From contig CM055102.1 of NCBI GenBank assembly GCA_029204225.1, positions 22,714,160 to 22,778,159 on the forward strand: a DNA stretch of 64,000 bases, read 5' to 3'. The position numbers were made by a program, and so were the translations under genes. The notes under the pieces were generated by a model, which worked only from the letters and a program-made list of their open reading frames with translations, ran no database searches and had not been told where the DNA came from. Position 1 is the first letter of the stretch. Every line of letters starts with the position of its first letter. This document shows positions 1 through 9,837 of the stretch, piece after piece. This stretch comes from Diphasiastrum complanatum. Taxonomy: Eukaryota > Streptophyta > Lycopodiopsida > Lycopodiales > Lycopodiaceae.

Positions 1-1176
1 TCATGGGTAAGGGAACTGGGTGATGATTAAAGACCTAACTACCCTCAAGAAGTAAAAGCTGAATGCAAGAAGAACAAAAGCGTGTGTCATAGAAATGGAA
101 GTAATGGAGGGCAATCTTGACAGCTTGAACACATATACATATTATTCACCAATATAGTGCATAAAACCGTAAATTCAAAAACAATTATCCTGCAAACTAG
201 GGACCACACAAGGATAATACATTGTTCTATCATTAAGTCTATGAGATCAGTAACGAAGGTACACAATCAACTGCAAGCAACAATTAAAAAACATTTCAGA
301 AACATAATATTACGCTAACTGAAGCTGAACGAGTCAGGTTCTCTATTTCGTAGATTCTAATAATGTCTTGAAGTTTCCACTTAAATCAGAAGAATGTTAC
401 ACTAGCTGAGGTTCAACGAGTCAGGTTGTGCCTTTTGTAGTCTGATAATGTCTTGAATTATGCGCTCAGATCAGAAGACTACCAGCAAAACCAAGATCAT
501 TATGTGGGCTCTGATTCAAGTACAAAAAGTAGTAATTCATGAGAATGTTTCCAAAGAGTCTACAGCTTGTGACATTCCAAGAAAAGGAGTCCTCCATCTT
601 CATTTACACATTCTTGCAAAGAAGACCAACCTTTTGCTCCACCTCCCCTTTTGGTCAAATCTATATAGATTTCAATCTTATCGAATTATAGTAGACTCTC
701 AAAGGGAAATATCACTTGCAAATATTTGAGGTGACTGACCTTAACATGACCCCACAAGCACACCATATTGATCTGATTGAGAGGGACTTGCAGTTCTCTT
801 TCATAAGGCTCTTTCTACAATTCACTAATTAAATTTTCTCTTAGAAAGAGTTGTTGCCTTATTGTCAAAAAATTTGCTAAATCTTCCAATGTAGGAGCCA
901 TTAGTATAGTTCAGTATGTTCTACATCTTGAATTTCTATACCTGTGAAGTTTGATAGATTCTCCTAAGATAGAACCCCTCATGCAAGCAGTATTGAATCA
1001 CAAAATTATTCTCTTCTGAACAGCCTAAATCCATAAAAAAAAGAGTTTACCAATAAATTAGGATTTGATACTGTGTTCTTCTCCTTGATCCTTTTTCCTT
1101 GTATTTACAAGATTAGATATGATTAATGTAGAGCTCTCGTGAAGTTGTTTGTACAAGCAAGTGTCAAGGGAGTACC
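1..1176. other. Unassigned left flank, AT-rich
   Basis: I see no convincing coding frame or RNA gene on either strand; the 89-residue plus-strand frame at 460-729 has no recognisable motif. If the EPL1 gene at 18.7-24.8 kb continues leftwards, this stretch is part of its intron. I looked on the minus strand for the next EPL1 exon and did not find it. The only structure is the duplication at 310-480. Confidence 0.4.
310..480. repeat. Diverged tandem duplication, two units of about 85 bp
   Basis: Two adjacent units share ACGAGTCAGGTT, then TAATGTCTTGAA, then AATCAGAAGA or GATCAGAAGA in the same order and spacing. The units run about 310-396 and 397-480 and are clearly mutated. No coding meaning is apparent. 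Confidence 0.7.
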
Positions 1177-1181
1177 CAAGC

Positions 1182-1627
1182 AATTACGAATAGAGTCACA
1201 GCTGATCTAGAGCTAAGCTATGAAAGCATCACATAAGCAAGACTTACCCTATGAAAGCGGCACATAAGTAAGACTTAACCCTAGAAAGCAGGAAAGAGAG
1301 AGATTAAGGAGGCTAAAGAGAGAGATCAATATCATCAGCTGAATAACAAATGACACAGTTTCCCTACTTATAGCCAAGAGGAAGCCCTAAAAGGAAGGAA
1401 TCTTCCGGTGGCTAGGGCCCAACTGGGAGGGAAAATAGTGCGCCCTCCAAGAAGGCCCCCAGTCTCCAGTAATATGTCCAAATGGCCTAATAAGGAATAA
1501 TAAGGCCAAAGGCAACCATATAGTCTAAGTGTCACTAATGAATAAAAAAGGGCCCAAGGCCTGCTTAAGCATAAAGTAAAGTAAATGTAAATGGACGCAG
1601 CGAATGTAATAAGCCGAGTCCATAACT
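1182..1627 (-). repeat. 3' LTR of the 1.2-5.9 kb element
   Basis: It aligns along its whole length with 5450-5914. Its outer end reads AATTACG where the other copy has AGTTATG, two transitions. It lacks a roughly 19-22 bp internal tandem copy (GAAAGCATCACATAAGCAAG) that the right LTR has. The flanking CAAGC at 1177-1181 is one half of the target duplication. Confidence 0.9.
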
Positions 1628-1637
1628 CTCCCCGACA
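1628..1637 (-). promoter_or_regulatory. Polypurine tract
   Basis: Minus-strand GTCGGGGAG lies immediately upstream of the 3' LTR start, where plus-strand DNA priming is expected. It is short but correctly placed, and an oligo-T stretch sits just upstream of it in element orientation. Confidence 0.65.
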
Positions 1638-1855
1638 CAAAAAAAAAAAGACCCAACTGCCGAAAAGAAACTGGATCAAACAGCAGCAAGCGCTAGTGCA
1701 TCAACAACTAGAGCAGCATCTGATGTAGAGGAATCAACAAGTGCAGGAGGAGCACGATCCCGATCCGCAAGTGATGGTATATGATAAAAGACATCAATAG
1801 GCTCCCATGTGGCCTCCTCAACAGGACGACCATAGAATTGGACCAAAAACTGAAT

Positions 1856-2827
1856 CTACCGGCAGCATCGACCCTGGTGAAGGCAAACTTGGTGAATGGC
1901 AACTGGTAAGAAAGAGAACAGCTCAGGATCAACATCATGGCGACGAAGGGAACATCTCGGCCGCGTCATCTGAAACCAAGCAATATGGAACAACCAGGAA
2001 TGCCAAGGAACCAGAAGAAGATCAAGCAGCAACCAGGAATGCCAAGATATCCGTAATGCCCAAGATAGTAGAGGATCAGCCCAAAAGATAGGGACATCAT
2101 ACCAAGGTATCCAAAAAGCCCGAGAAGGTAGAACTGCATCAATAACGGGAAGCCAATAAGGAAACTGGAAAAGAGATGGACATTCATCGCGAATAGCCGC
2201 ATCATACACGTAACCATCAACCATATGTGCAAACTCAGTGATATAGGTGCCCCAAGAAAAGATAGCAGCATCGGAAGACCAGCACCAAGGAGTAAGAACA
2301 TAAGCAGGATGACAGGCACGTTGTAGTAGCATGGAAAAGCAAGCGATATGCCAAGAAACATGGATCATAAAGAGATCATCCTGACAAAGGGTAGCTAAAA
2401 TGGAGAAATGTGCACCAGCATGGTCAAAAGCCCAAGGTATCCATAAGGCCCATGAATGAGAAGTAGCAATGGCACACGGTACCTTCAAGGCCCCTATCAC
2501 GAGAAGAGCATCATGCCAAAAGCTCCAAAAGGTCCAAGAAATCAATGCATCATCTAAAAAGACATGATGCATAAAAACAATAGCAACAAATCTAGAAATA
2601 GTAGAGGCCTCAACCGAAAAACTGTAGCCGAAAAACTCATCCAGAAAGACCTCATATGGACATACCAATCCATCATAGGATACACCAAAAACGGATGGAG
2701 AATCGGATGACCCATCGGAACTGGCCGCAAGTGCAATCCCAAAGTACACACCAGGCGCACAAGTGAGGAATAGAAGAAATGCACTGGAACGAGGAACAGG
2801 ATCCCCAACATCAGTAGCAAGCATCAA
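1856..2827 (-). pseudogene. Unknown 323-residue reading frame, Trp/His-rich, inside the RT-less element
   Basis: This is an open frame of 323 codons between the protease region and the 3' LTR, where RT would normally be. I do not recognise it. It is rich in Trp, His, Phe, Leu and Ser and repeats short motifs such as WHSWL, HIAWFQ and WIPWAF. In the DNA these reflect degenerate copies of plus-strand ACCAGGAATGCCA. No RT, RNase H or integrase signature is visible. It may be a real accessory domain, or an open frame produced by degenerate repeats that carry few stops in this frame. The preceding unknown frame (2811-3446) is in a different phase, so at least one frameshift separates them. Confidence 0.4.
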
Positions 2828-3526
2828 TCAGATCAATATCCACGTGTAGCTGGGAGTGAGTATCAAAGCACATATGAGCAATACTGAAGTATATGGTGGC
2901 AACACCCCCAAAAACTATCCAAGAGAGGAGAAGGAACTCTCTCAAGGTAATCTGATGGTCTTGGAAAACCAGAACAAAGTGGCAACTTAGCATCGGAGAC
3001 CAAGCGATATGGAGAAACCTGAAATGACGGGGAATCTGAAGATAACCTGGACAAACAGTAGCTGGAACGGAGGCAATAACCCAAGCCATCAGGATATGCC
3101 AAGCCTGACAATGAGCAATAATCCAAGGAACAGATAAAGAGCCACATGCATAATCATAGAGATATCCGCACCATAGGTGATCAGTAATATGGAAAAACCA
3201 GCACCAATCAACACGTTCAAATTTAAACCAAGCTATACATAATAACCAGGAATGCCATATATCCATAGCATCGGCATGGACTGCAACAAACCTATATGTA
3301 GAAACACAAGGAGACTGAAGGATGCCCGTATACTCATCTAGAAAGATCCCAGCATATAAATACCCTAGATAAGTAATAATGACCATCTCGCAAATATCCT
3401 CGGATGGAGAATGTGTAACGGTAAGGGCCAAAGGCGCATGAATCATGTAAGGAACCGTAGAAATATCATGAGGCGGTTCACAAACCTCAAGTAGAGATCC
3501 ATGGAGTAAAGCGAAAGAAGATACAA
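2811..3526 (-). pseudogene. Unknown reading frame continuing the protease frame
   Basis: This frame is in the same phase as the protease frame upstream and is separated from it only by a stop near 3528, so it reads as a C-terminal extension of the protease polyprotein. I recognise no domain. It holds the motif DIWHSWLL near 3250, which recurs as ISWHSWLL in the 1856-2827 frame, tying the two together as one repeated composition. Residues are biased to Trp, His, Cys and Ile. The clean run of codons suggests that it was once translated. Confidence 0.4.
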
Positions 3527-3527
3527 C

Positions 3528-4424
3528 CTAATCACCAATAGCGAGGGAACCATCAAACGTGGACCCGTGAAGAACCCCATAGAAATCAGCAGGGCTATCT
3601 GAAGTATGCGCAAAAGCAATAGTAAAAATACCACCAACGGCCTGAATATCAATGAAACCAAGAATGACCACTAAATACAATATCTGTGAATCAAGGCATA
3701 TAGGCACAAGGCACACAGCAACAACCTGTAAATCCGAAGGAGCATCAACTTGAGGAAGAGGACCCACGAATGGTGAAAGTGAAGCAGCAATTGATGTACT
3801 CTGAATGGAAAGAAGAGCTGCATCCTGAGCCTTTGGCAGGCTACGCATAAACTGCTTCCCGGTAACCAACTGATAGTCACCCTGGGAATCAATACCAGCA
3901 AGTGAATGATGCTGACCAACATGAGTAAAGGAAAGTGTCTGCTGAGAGAAATCCACAGCAACAGTACCAAGTGAAGAGAACCAAGCTGCACCAAAAATAA
4001 TGTCATAGTGCTTCAGAGAAATGATGTAGAAATCTACCTGACCAGAAAAATCACCAATGCGATAATCCAAGCCCTGAGAACTGGGAAAAGAATGGGAACG
4101 AGCAACCTCAACATTGAGAGGCTAGGAAGCAAGAACAGGTGTAGCACAAATCCTGGTGGAAATGTAACTGCTAATAAATGAATGTGTACTGCCTGTATCC
4201 ACTAAAGCAATATACTCACGCCCCGCATCTAGATTAATATGATCCACAAATGGAACAACATATGTAGGCATAATAACAGAAGCTGAAACCGCAGACCCAT
4301 GAATAATATCGAAATAAGGAGCATAGGCGACAACATCTATAGCATGGCGGTCAGGAACACGAGTAGCATCAAAGTACTCAACAAACAATATCAAAACATG
4401 GAACAGCATCATCAATAGGATCAT
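3528..4424 (-). pseudogene. Retroviral-type aspartic protease, broken by one stop
   Basis: The frame contains YIALVDTGSTHSFIS, the catalytic DTG motif with the usual hydrophobic flank, near 4160-4210. About 65 codons further on it has HYDIIFGAAWFSSLG, equivalent to the DIILGMDWL flap-distal motif of gypsy proteases. A single in-frame stop near 4122 divides the two halves; otherwise the phase is continuous. In gypsy elements this enzyme processes the Gag-Pol polyprotein. Here it is followed not by RT but by the unknown frame. Product: decayed protease of a non-autonomous element. Confidence 0.75.
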
Positions 4425-4662
4425 AGCATGCTATGTCAGTATCAAGAACCATATTAGTCGCAACCTGTATATGTGAATCAACATCAGTAGGAACCTGTAT
4501 ATGTGACTCTGACTCACTATGGGATACAATGACGAGCTCAGGTAGATCAATAACTATCTCAAGTAAATCAGGCAACTCGCTCAAACTGTGTGATATAGGA
4601 TCCTGAAGGTCAACGAACTCTACAGACGTGTAACGTCGGACAAAAGCAAGTCGAGGGTCCAC
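4378..4662 (-). pseudogene. Gag-protease linker region
   Basis: This 94-codon frame lies between gag and the protease, with acidic and Val/Ile-rich residues and a repeated SHIQVPTDVD/SHIQVATNMV unit. It has a different phase from both neighbours, which indicates small indels in a formerly continuous polyprotein. No zinc knuckle was found. Confidence 0.35.
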
Positions 4663-4673
4663 AATGTAAGGAA

Positions 4674-5240
4674 CTAGAACTGAAGGGCTGGTGTAGGGGT
4701 GGACATAGCGGGAAAAGATGAAGCAGAAGGACGGGGTCGGGAGAAGCGGGAAGGAAGGGTGTCAGAGTACTTGTGCTGTAAAGTACTGGCAAGAGATATC
4801 ACTTCAACAAGTGTGGGAGGACGGAAGGAAGAAGCATCGTAACGTAAGGCACCACGAAGCCCAGCAATGTAACGAGAAATAAGCTCAGTGGGCGGTAGAT
4901 CTGTGAAAAGATAAGAAAGCTCCATAAATTGAGCTGTATAAGAAGCAAGATCACTGGTCTGAGTGAGACTACGGAATGTATCACATTGGCGGTCGAGCCA
5001 CTGAGGATCAATCATAGCATGACGGAGGTCACGGCGAAAAGTATGCCATAAATGGAGCCCTTCCCGATCAGGATCAGCTCTATAAACTTGCCACCACGTG
5101 GTGGCGCGTCCATCTAAATGTAAAGCAGCCAACTGGATCTTCTGCAAACAAGCTGGAAATGGGTGATGGAGGGTTGGAACTTGGGCGCCGGAAATAATCT
5201 GCCCAAAAAAAAAAAAAAAAAAAAAAAATCTGGCCGCCAA
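4674..5240 (-). pseudogene. Gypsy Gag, C-terminal half (N-terminus replaced by poly-T)
   Basis: The frame shows the retrotransposon Gag core IQLAALHLDGRATTWWQVY, then DLRHAMIDPQWLD, FRSLTQTSDLASYTAQFMEL and LRGALRYDASSFRPPTLVE. These match the capsid-like region of plant gypsy Gag. Upstream of residue 20 the frame is only a run of Phe from an oligo-T tract (5213-5228 on the plus strand is oligo-A), so the N-terminal half is missing. The same HLDGRA.TWW block occurs in the plus-strand gag at 6206, so both derive from one family. Confidence 0.8.
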
Positions 5241-5437
5241 ATTTAGCGGAAGTACTTCCGCTAACTATTTGCTAAAGCTCCGCCAAGGAAAATGCTCTGA
5301 TGGGAGCTGGTCCTCCAAACTGTGCTGAATGTTGCTGAAGCAAAGAGATGAAAGCCCTCAGCAAAGAGAGAAAAATCAGCAAGGAAAATGGGCACCCAAG
5401 TAGAAAATCAGATCTGAAATTCAGCAATCAGGAAAGT

Positions 5438-5449
5438 GCTCTGATACCA
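5438..5449 (-). promoter_or_regulatory. Primer-binding site, tRNA-iMet type
   Basis: Minus-strand TGGTATCAGAGC directly abuts the 5' LTR end. It is the commonest plant LTR-element primer site and fixes the element's orientation and the LTR boundary. Confidence 0.9.
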
Positions 5450-5914
5450 AGTTATGAATAGAGCCACAATTGATCTAGAGCTAAGCTATGAAAGCATCAC
5501 ATAAGCAAGATGAAAGCATCACATAAGCAAGACTTACGCTATGAAAGCAACACATAAGCAAGACTTAACCCTAGAAAGCAGGAAAGAGAGAGATTAAGGA
5601 GGCTATAGAGAGTTATCAATATCATCAGCTGAATAACAAATGACACAGTTTCCCTACATATAGCCAAGAGGAAGCCCTAAAAGGAAGCTTTCGGTGGCTA
5701 GGGCCCAACTGGGAGGGAAAATAGTGCGCCCTCCAAGAAGGCCCCCACTCTCCAGTAATATGTCCAAATGGCCTAATAATGAATAATAAGGCCAAAGGCC
5801 AACCATATAGTCTAAGTGTCACTAATGAATAAAAAAGGGCCCAAGGCCTGCTTATGCATAAAGTAAAGTAAATGTAAATGGACGCGGTGAATGTAATGAG
5901 CCGAGTCCATAACT
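5450..5914 (-). repeat. 5' LTR of the 1.2-5.9 kb element
   Basis: This is the direct repeat of 1182-1627. It reads AGTTATGG at its start and ends CATAACT on the minus strand, a 7 bp perfect inverted terminus. It contains a local tandem copy of GAAAGCATCACATAAGCAAG absent from the other LTR. It is followed by CAAGC at 5915-5919. Confidence 0.9.
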
Positions 5915-5919
5915 CAAGC

Positions 5920-6205
5920 ATTCAAACACAATTTTCTATGGCTCGCATAGTTTCCTTTGTATAGATGTGGTTAGCATGGCCTAATCCAAAAACTCCTTAC
6001 TTCTTATATTTATAGCATAGTTCCAACTAAATTCAAGTCGAGTCAATTCGAATCTTGATTCAGATTAATCATATCTTCTTAGAATTGAATTCCAATTCCA
6101 ATTAAAAAATTTCCAAAAAAAAATCAAAACTTTGAAAAAACATACACTAAGTTGGGGTGACGACAAGCGTCCTCTCCCTCAGGTTTTGTCTCTTCCTTAG
6201 TCCCT
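5920..6205. other. Spacer before gag fragment, probably leader of an older gypsy element
   Basis: AT-rich sequence with no gene. It leads directly into the ATG of the gag at 6206, so it is probably that element's untranslated leader; I cannot find its LTR. Confidence 0.35.
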
Positions 6206-6784
6206 ATGGCAACTTCTTCATCAGAAAACCCACAGCAGAGCTCTTTAGATGATCGTTTTACACATATTGATGCCCGCATGGATCATCTTGAAAATCGTAT
6301 TGATCGTGTTCTTTCTAGCCTTGAGACTATCCTACCACGAGGGGATACCATCCCCCCAAACATTCTTCATCGTCCTGGTAAAGCACCTTTATTTCCTATT
6401 TTGAGTACGCCTGCTCCTGCTTCATCTTCAGGAGGTGCTTTTCGTAGTACGTTTGGTCTCCCTTCATATAGTGCTAGTCCTTATGGGTCTCCTTTCGGGT
6501 CTTCTGTACCACCACCTGGATTTCCCTACGCACCACCAAGATTTCCTTCTCCTACTTTTTTACGTAATCCTGAGCCCCATTTTGCTCGTGATTTTCGTGA
6601 TCGCATCCAACTTACTACTTATTCTGGTTCGCCTGACAGGAATATCTTGGAAAATTGGTTCTCTAAATTAGAGACCTATTTTCTTATATATCCCAAGACT
6701 GAAACCCAGAAAGTGCAGTTGGCCGCTTTACATTTAGATGGTAGAGCTCAGACTTGGTGGCGTGTTTATCGCTCTGAGCCTACT
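6206..6784 (+). pseudogene. Gypsy Gag, N-terminal half, cut by element insertion
   Basis: The frame begins with an ATG after a CT-rich leader. It has an N-terminal coiled-coil-like stretch (HIDARMDHLENRIDRVLSSL), a Pro/Ser/Gly-rich linker, then the start of the Gag core (GSPDRNILENWFSKLETYF, VQLAALHLDGRAQTWWRVY). Coding similarity ends at about 6784, exactly where the LTR of another gypsy element starts, so this gag was interrupted by that insertion. The remaining Gag and Pol of this older element are not found downstream. Confidence 0.8.
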
Positions 6785-7144
6785 TGTTACGAGCTCGTAA
6801 CCAGTGCCGAACCCTAGAGAACACAGATAGGTCAGACACCACAGTCAGGGTCGTGTCCAGCGTACATGACCAACAGGGCAAGACAGTGTGAGTAGTGTGC
6901 CCCAACACGGTCCATAGCCATGGCGGGCCTAACACAGCCTAGGGACCCTGTCAACAGGATAGGGCGCCCCCAGTTGGGTCCCGACGTGCAATCGGCCACG
7001 TCAGTGACACGTGGCCGACACTTGGCAGTAGCATGCTACGAGTCCTCACACTGGGCTAGGAGGGGCTTACTCTATATCAGGGAGTAGGCAAGGTTGGGTG
7101 GATCAGTTAGTGTTTGCCCTACTGTGGTGTTAGGATCTATTACA
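6785..7144 (+). repeat. 5' LTR, 360 bp
   Basis: The LTR starts TGTTACGAGCTCG directly after the interrupted gag and ends TATTACA one base before a primer site. A TATA-like CTCTATATCAG lies near 7070. No second copy was seen in the window. Confidence 0.75.
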
Positions 7145-7145
7145 C

Positions 7146-7158
7146 TGGTATCAAAGCC
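7146..7158 (+). promoter_or_regulatory. Primer-binding site
   Basis: TGGTATCAAAGCC, a one-mismatch version of the tRNA-iMet type site, lies one base after the LTR. Confidence 0.85.
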
Positions 7159-8045
7159 ATCTCCATCTTTGGGAGCTAAGTAGCAGCTGTAGAGAAAGTC
7201 AGAAAGGTGTACATATACTTGGAGATTTTCAGAAATTAGAAGAGCAGGGCCAGCGCTGTAGGGAGAGCTTCCTACTGACCAAAAGTCTGTAGAAAAGTTT
7301 GCTTTTTAGATAGAAATTAGTCCAAATTTCTAGAGCAGGTCCAGCGCTGCAAATTCAGTCTTCATCTCTGATTTTTGCCATCGGATTCAGGAAGTCAGAG
7401 CGGATTTTTGAGGAGAAAGGGTGGTGCTGATCCATCGCTGAGGGATCAGAAATCTACCCCTGAAATTTCAAAGAAATCCAAGGAAATTTGAAGGGTTTTC
7501 AAGCAATTTTCTTAGCAGGGCCAGCGCTGGACAGGGAGGTGAAAAATTGGTTTTTCATCACTGTTTTTGAGGATTTTTCAATAGTTTGAACATCAAACTA
7601 GATTGCCACAGACCAACGACCTACTACCTAAGTTCAGATCAGAGATTCAAGCAAAGATTGGGCCTTAAATTTCAGAAAATTGGGCCAGACAGAGGGCTGT
7701 CCAGCCAGCGAGGGCAAAGATACAAAAAATTTCGGATTTTTTGTTGAAAAATTCCGGTTTTTACTCAGTTTGTTGGAGCCCCACATCTGAAATCAGATCA
7801 GTCAGCTACTCAACTCAAGAACCATGAAATTTGGCACCGTTTTGAAGCTTCAAACTGGCATTTTCCGGGACAGCAGGTCTGAAATCTTGGGGAAAAGAGC
7901 TGAAAGGGTTCCTCTTCGTAATTTCTTTGAAAGTATAGTCCTCAGAAACAGCTAAGTCATCTTTCCTTTCCCTTGTACAGTTGTAAATTAGTCTTTTAGA
8001 CTTTTTTCCTTCAGAAGTTAAGGTAGCTCTCTTTTAGTTCCGAAG
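7159..8045 (+). other. Gypsy leader with repeated CAGGGCCAGCGCTG-like motif
   Basis: This is the 887 bp untranslated leader. A motif AGCAGGGCCAGCGCTG or variant occurs near 7245, 7335 and 7515, and a looser version near 7690, spaced irregularly. It is GC-richer than its surroundings and could be a packaging or structural signal; this is inference. Confidence 0.45.
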
Positions 8046-9203
8046 ATGACCACTCCTCAGGGACCTGATCAACCCCAGGAGAGAGGCTTCGACGAACTTG
8101 AAACAAAAGCCTTGGCTTACAGAAAAGGGAAGGAACCCATGGAAGTGGAAGAACAGGAACAGTTCGCCGAAGAACTCGACGAACTGGTTACCAAGGAGCA
8201 GTTTCTCCAATTGGTAACAGAAGTGGATGAACTGAAGTTGGCATTAGCCAATTTCAAGTCCAGTGTGGACGACTCGTTCGCTGAACTCAAAAACTTGATT
8301 TTGAGTTCCGTGAAAGGAAGCCTTCCCTCCACTTCTCAATTATCCCCTTCTCCACTTCCATCAGTTTCGGGTGAGACTTTACGGTCTCACCCCAATGTTT
8401 TTAAAGACTTAAAACCTCCTACTTTTAATGGGGAAGAGAAGGATAGAAATGCAGATATTCTACAAACTTTCCTCAGCAAATGGAAGAACATTCATGCTCT
8501 TAAAAGGACCCCTGACCATTTGCAAGCTATTGAGGCCAGTCTTTCCTTGGGGCCTATGGCCTATAAGTGGTGGTTAAATCTCCAGGAGACTGGGCAGACT
8601 CCCCGGTCATGGAAAGCTTTTGAAGAAGCTTTCCTAAGAGAATTTCTACCAGAAAATGAACTTGATAGAGCCTGGGAAGCCTGGGAAAGAACAGTAATGG
8701 ACAAGTCCCTCATCCAATATATCTCGCAGTATCGAGAAGCAATTTTAAAGATTAAAAATATGGATGACTATCAAAAAATTAGGGGATTTGTCCGTGGCCT
8801 CAAAGATGAATATAAAGTAGAGGTCCAGAGAAACTCGCCTACTACCCTTGAGCAAGCTCTCAAATATGCTCAAATCTATGATGATTCAGTGGGTAGGAAG
8901 AGAGCGAGACAACAACCACTTTCTGAGCAGCCTCCTCAGAAAGACTTTCGATTTAAAAAAAAAAAAAATTTAAAAAGAAAGAAAGAAGATAAATTTAAAA
9001 GTGAAGCTCCTCAGAAACGCCCTTCACTCATACAGCCCTTAAAACCAGATGATTTTGAGAAAGCCAAACAAGAACGTTTGTGCTTTGTGTGTATGGGCAA
9101 GGGACACACAGTCAGACAGTGTCCCAAGGGGCCTTTCACTAAAAAAGATAAGAAAGATAAAAAAACAAGTTCATCTTGTTCAGACTGTATGTTTCCCCAG
9201 TGA
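8046..9203 (+). CDS. gag: Gypsy Gag polyprotein with zinc knuckle
   Basis: The 385-codon frame starts at the first ATG after the leader. Residues about 50-85 are coiled-coil-like (KEQFLQLVTEVDELKLAL). Residues about 120-290 are the capsid core with LGPMAYKWWLNLQ and FLREFLPENELDRAWEAWER. A Lys-rich stretch follows, then a CCHC knuckle CFVCMGKGHTVRQC (C-x2-C-x4-H-x4-C) near residues 350-363, and a basic tail. This order and length are normal for plant gypsy Gag, which packages element RNA into virus-like particles. The protease frame overlaps the 3' end in another phase, so Pol expression would need a frameshift or is a separate decay event. No stop interrupts the frame. Confidence 0.9.
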   Translation: MTTPQGPDQPQERGFDELETKALAYRKGKEPMEVEEQEQFAEELDELVTKEQFLQLVTEVDELKLALANFKSSVDDSFAELKNLILSSVKGSLPSTSQLSPSPLPSVSGETLRSHPNVFKDLKPPTFNGEEKDRNADILQTFLSKWKNIHALKRTPDHLQAIEASLSLGPMAYKWWLNLQETGQTPRSWKAFEEAFLREFLPENELDRAWEAWERTVMDKSLIQYISQYREAILKIKNMDDYQKIRGFVRGLKDEYKVEVQRNSPTTLEQALKYAQIYDDSVGRKRARQQPLSEQPPQKDFRFKKKKNLKRKKEDKFKSEAPQKRPSLIQPLKPDDFEKAKQERLCFVCMGKGHTVRQCPKGPFTKKDKKDKKTSSSCSDCMFPQ

Positions 9204-9729
9204 CTCGGCAGCTTCCGAGATCAAAGTGTATCATGAAGATCATGAACACTGTTGCCAGTTGACCTCTGCAATGCTAGCGAGACCCTTCAGCTTTGGGCCG
9301 CATGACCTAGTACGTATGCATGGGAAAGTTGGTAACCAGTCAGTAAGAGTTATGGTTGATGATGGGGCAACCCATAATTTCATCAACTACACCCTGGTTA
9401 AAAAGCTTAAACTACCAGAAGTACCTAGTCAGCATAGGTACATAGTTTCATTAGCTAAGGGTGAAGATAAAAAAATATGGGAAACTATGGTAAGTAAGTT
9501 AAATCTTGGTATTCAGGGGTACCAAGATGAAATAAACTTTCAGATAATGCACCTGGATCGAACAGATATTGTTCTCGGGAGAGATTGGCTCTACAATTTA
9601 GGACCTTCCCTCCACATAAACTATCAGGAGAACACCCTCAGCTTTCAGCATAAAGGCCGAGAGATCCAGTTGCATGGGGAGCATGATGTTCCCAACAGTC
9701 CTATGGTCTGCAGTTCAGAGCTCTGTTAG
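9049..9729 (+). CDS. pro: Gypsy aspartic protease (start of Pol)
   Basis: This frame overlaps gag's last 155 bases in a different phase. Real protease similarity begins near 9270 with FGPHDLVRMHGKVGN, then VMVDDGATHNFIN, where the active-site triad reads DDG instead of the usual DTG or DSG, then DIVLGRDWLYNLGPSLHINY. A TAG at 9727-9729 ends the frame, but the same phase reopens and runs without indels into RT, so one nonsense mutation, or a readthrough stop, separates them. The enzyme would cleave Gag-Pol inside the particle. The Asp-Asp-Gly triad may impair activity. Confidence 0.8.
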   Translation: MILRKPNKNVCALCVWARDTQSDSVPRGLSLKKIRKIKKQVHLVQTVCFPSDSAASEIKVYHEDHEHCCQLTSAMLARPFSFGPHDLVRMHGKVGNQSVRVMVDDGATHNFINYTLVKKLKLPEVPSQHRYIVSLAKGEDKKIWETMVSKLNLGIQGYQDEINFQIMHLDRTDIVLGRDWLYNLGPSLHINYQENTLSFQHKGREIQLHGEHDVPNSPMVCSSELC

Positions 9730-9837
9730 CTAATCGGAGACGAAGACCATCAGGTATTCTTATGTGACTTTCAGTTTATTCCTGAAGTTTCTATTTCCGG
9801 TTCTATTCAGCAGAAAATCAGTAAATTAGAAACTTTA

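Larger units (their letters stand above)
1182..5914 (-). mobile_element. Complete non-autonomous gypsy-type LTR retrotransposon lacking RT
   Basis: The element is bounded by two LTRs of 446 and 465 bp that look about 95 percent identical by eye, and by a 5 bp target duplication CAAGC (1177-1181 and 5915-5919). Read on the minus strand the order is 5' LTR, tRNA-Met-type primer site directly abutting the LTR, leader, truncated gag, aspartic protease, a long unfamiliar reading frame, a purine tract, and 3' LTR. No RT, RNase H or integrase motif is present in the 3.8 kb interior, so it would need enzymes from another element. The LTR ends are an inverted AGTTATG/CATAACT rather than the usual TG/CA. 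It resembles LARD or TR-GAG non-autonomous elements. The left LTR carries a few transitions, so the insertion is old but not ancient. Confidence 0.9.
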
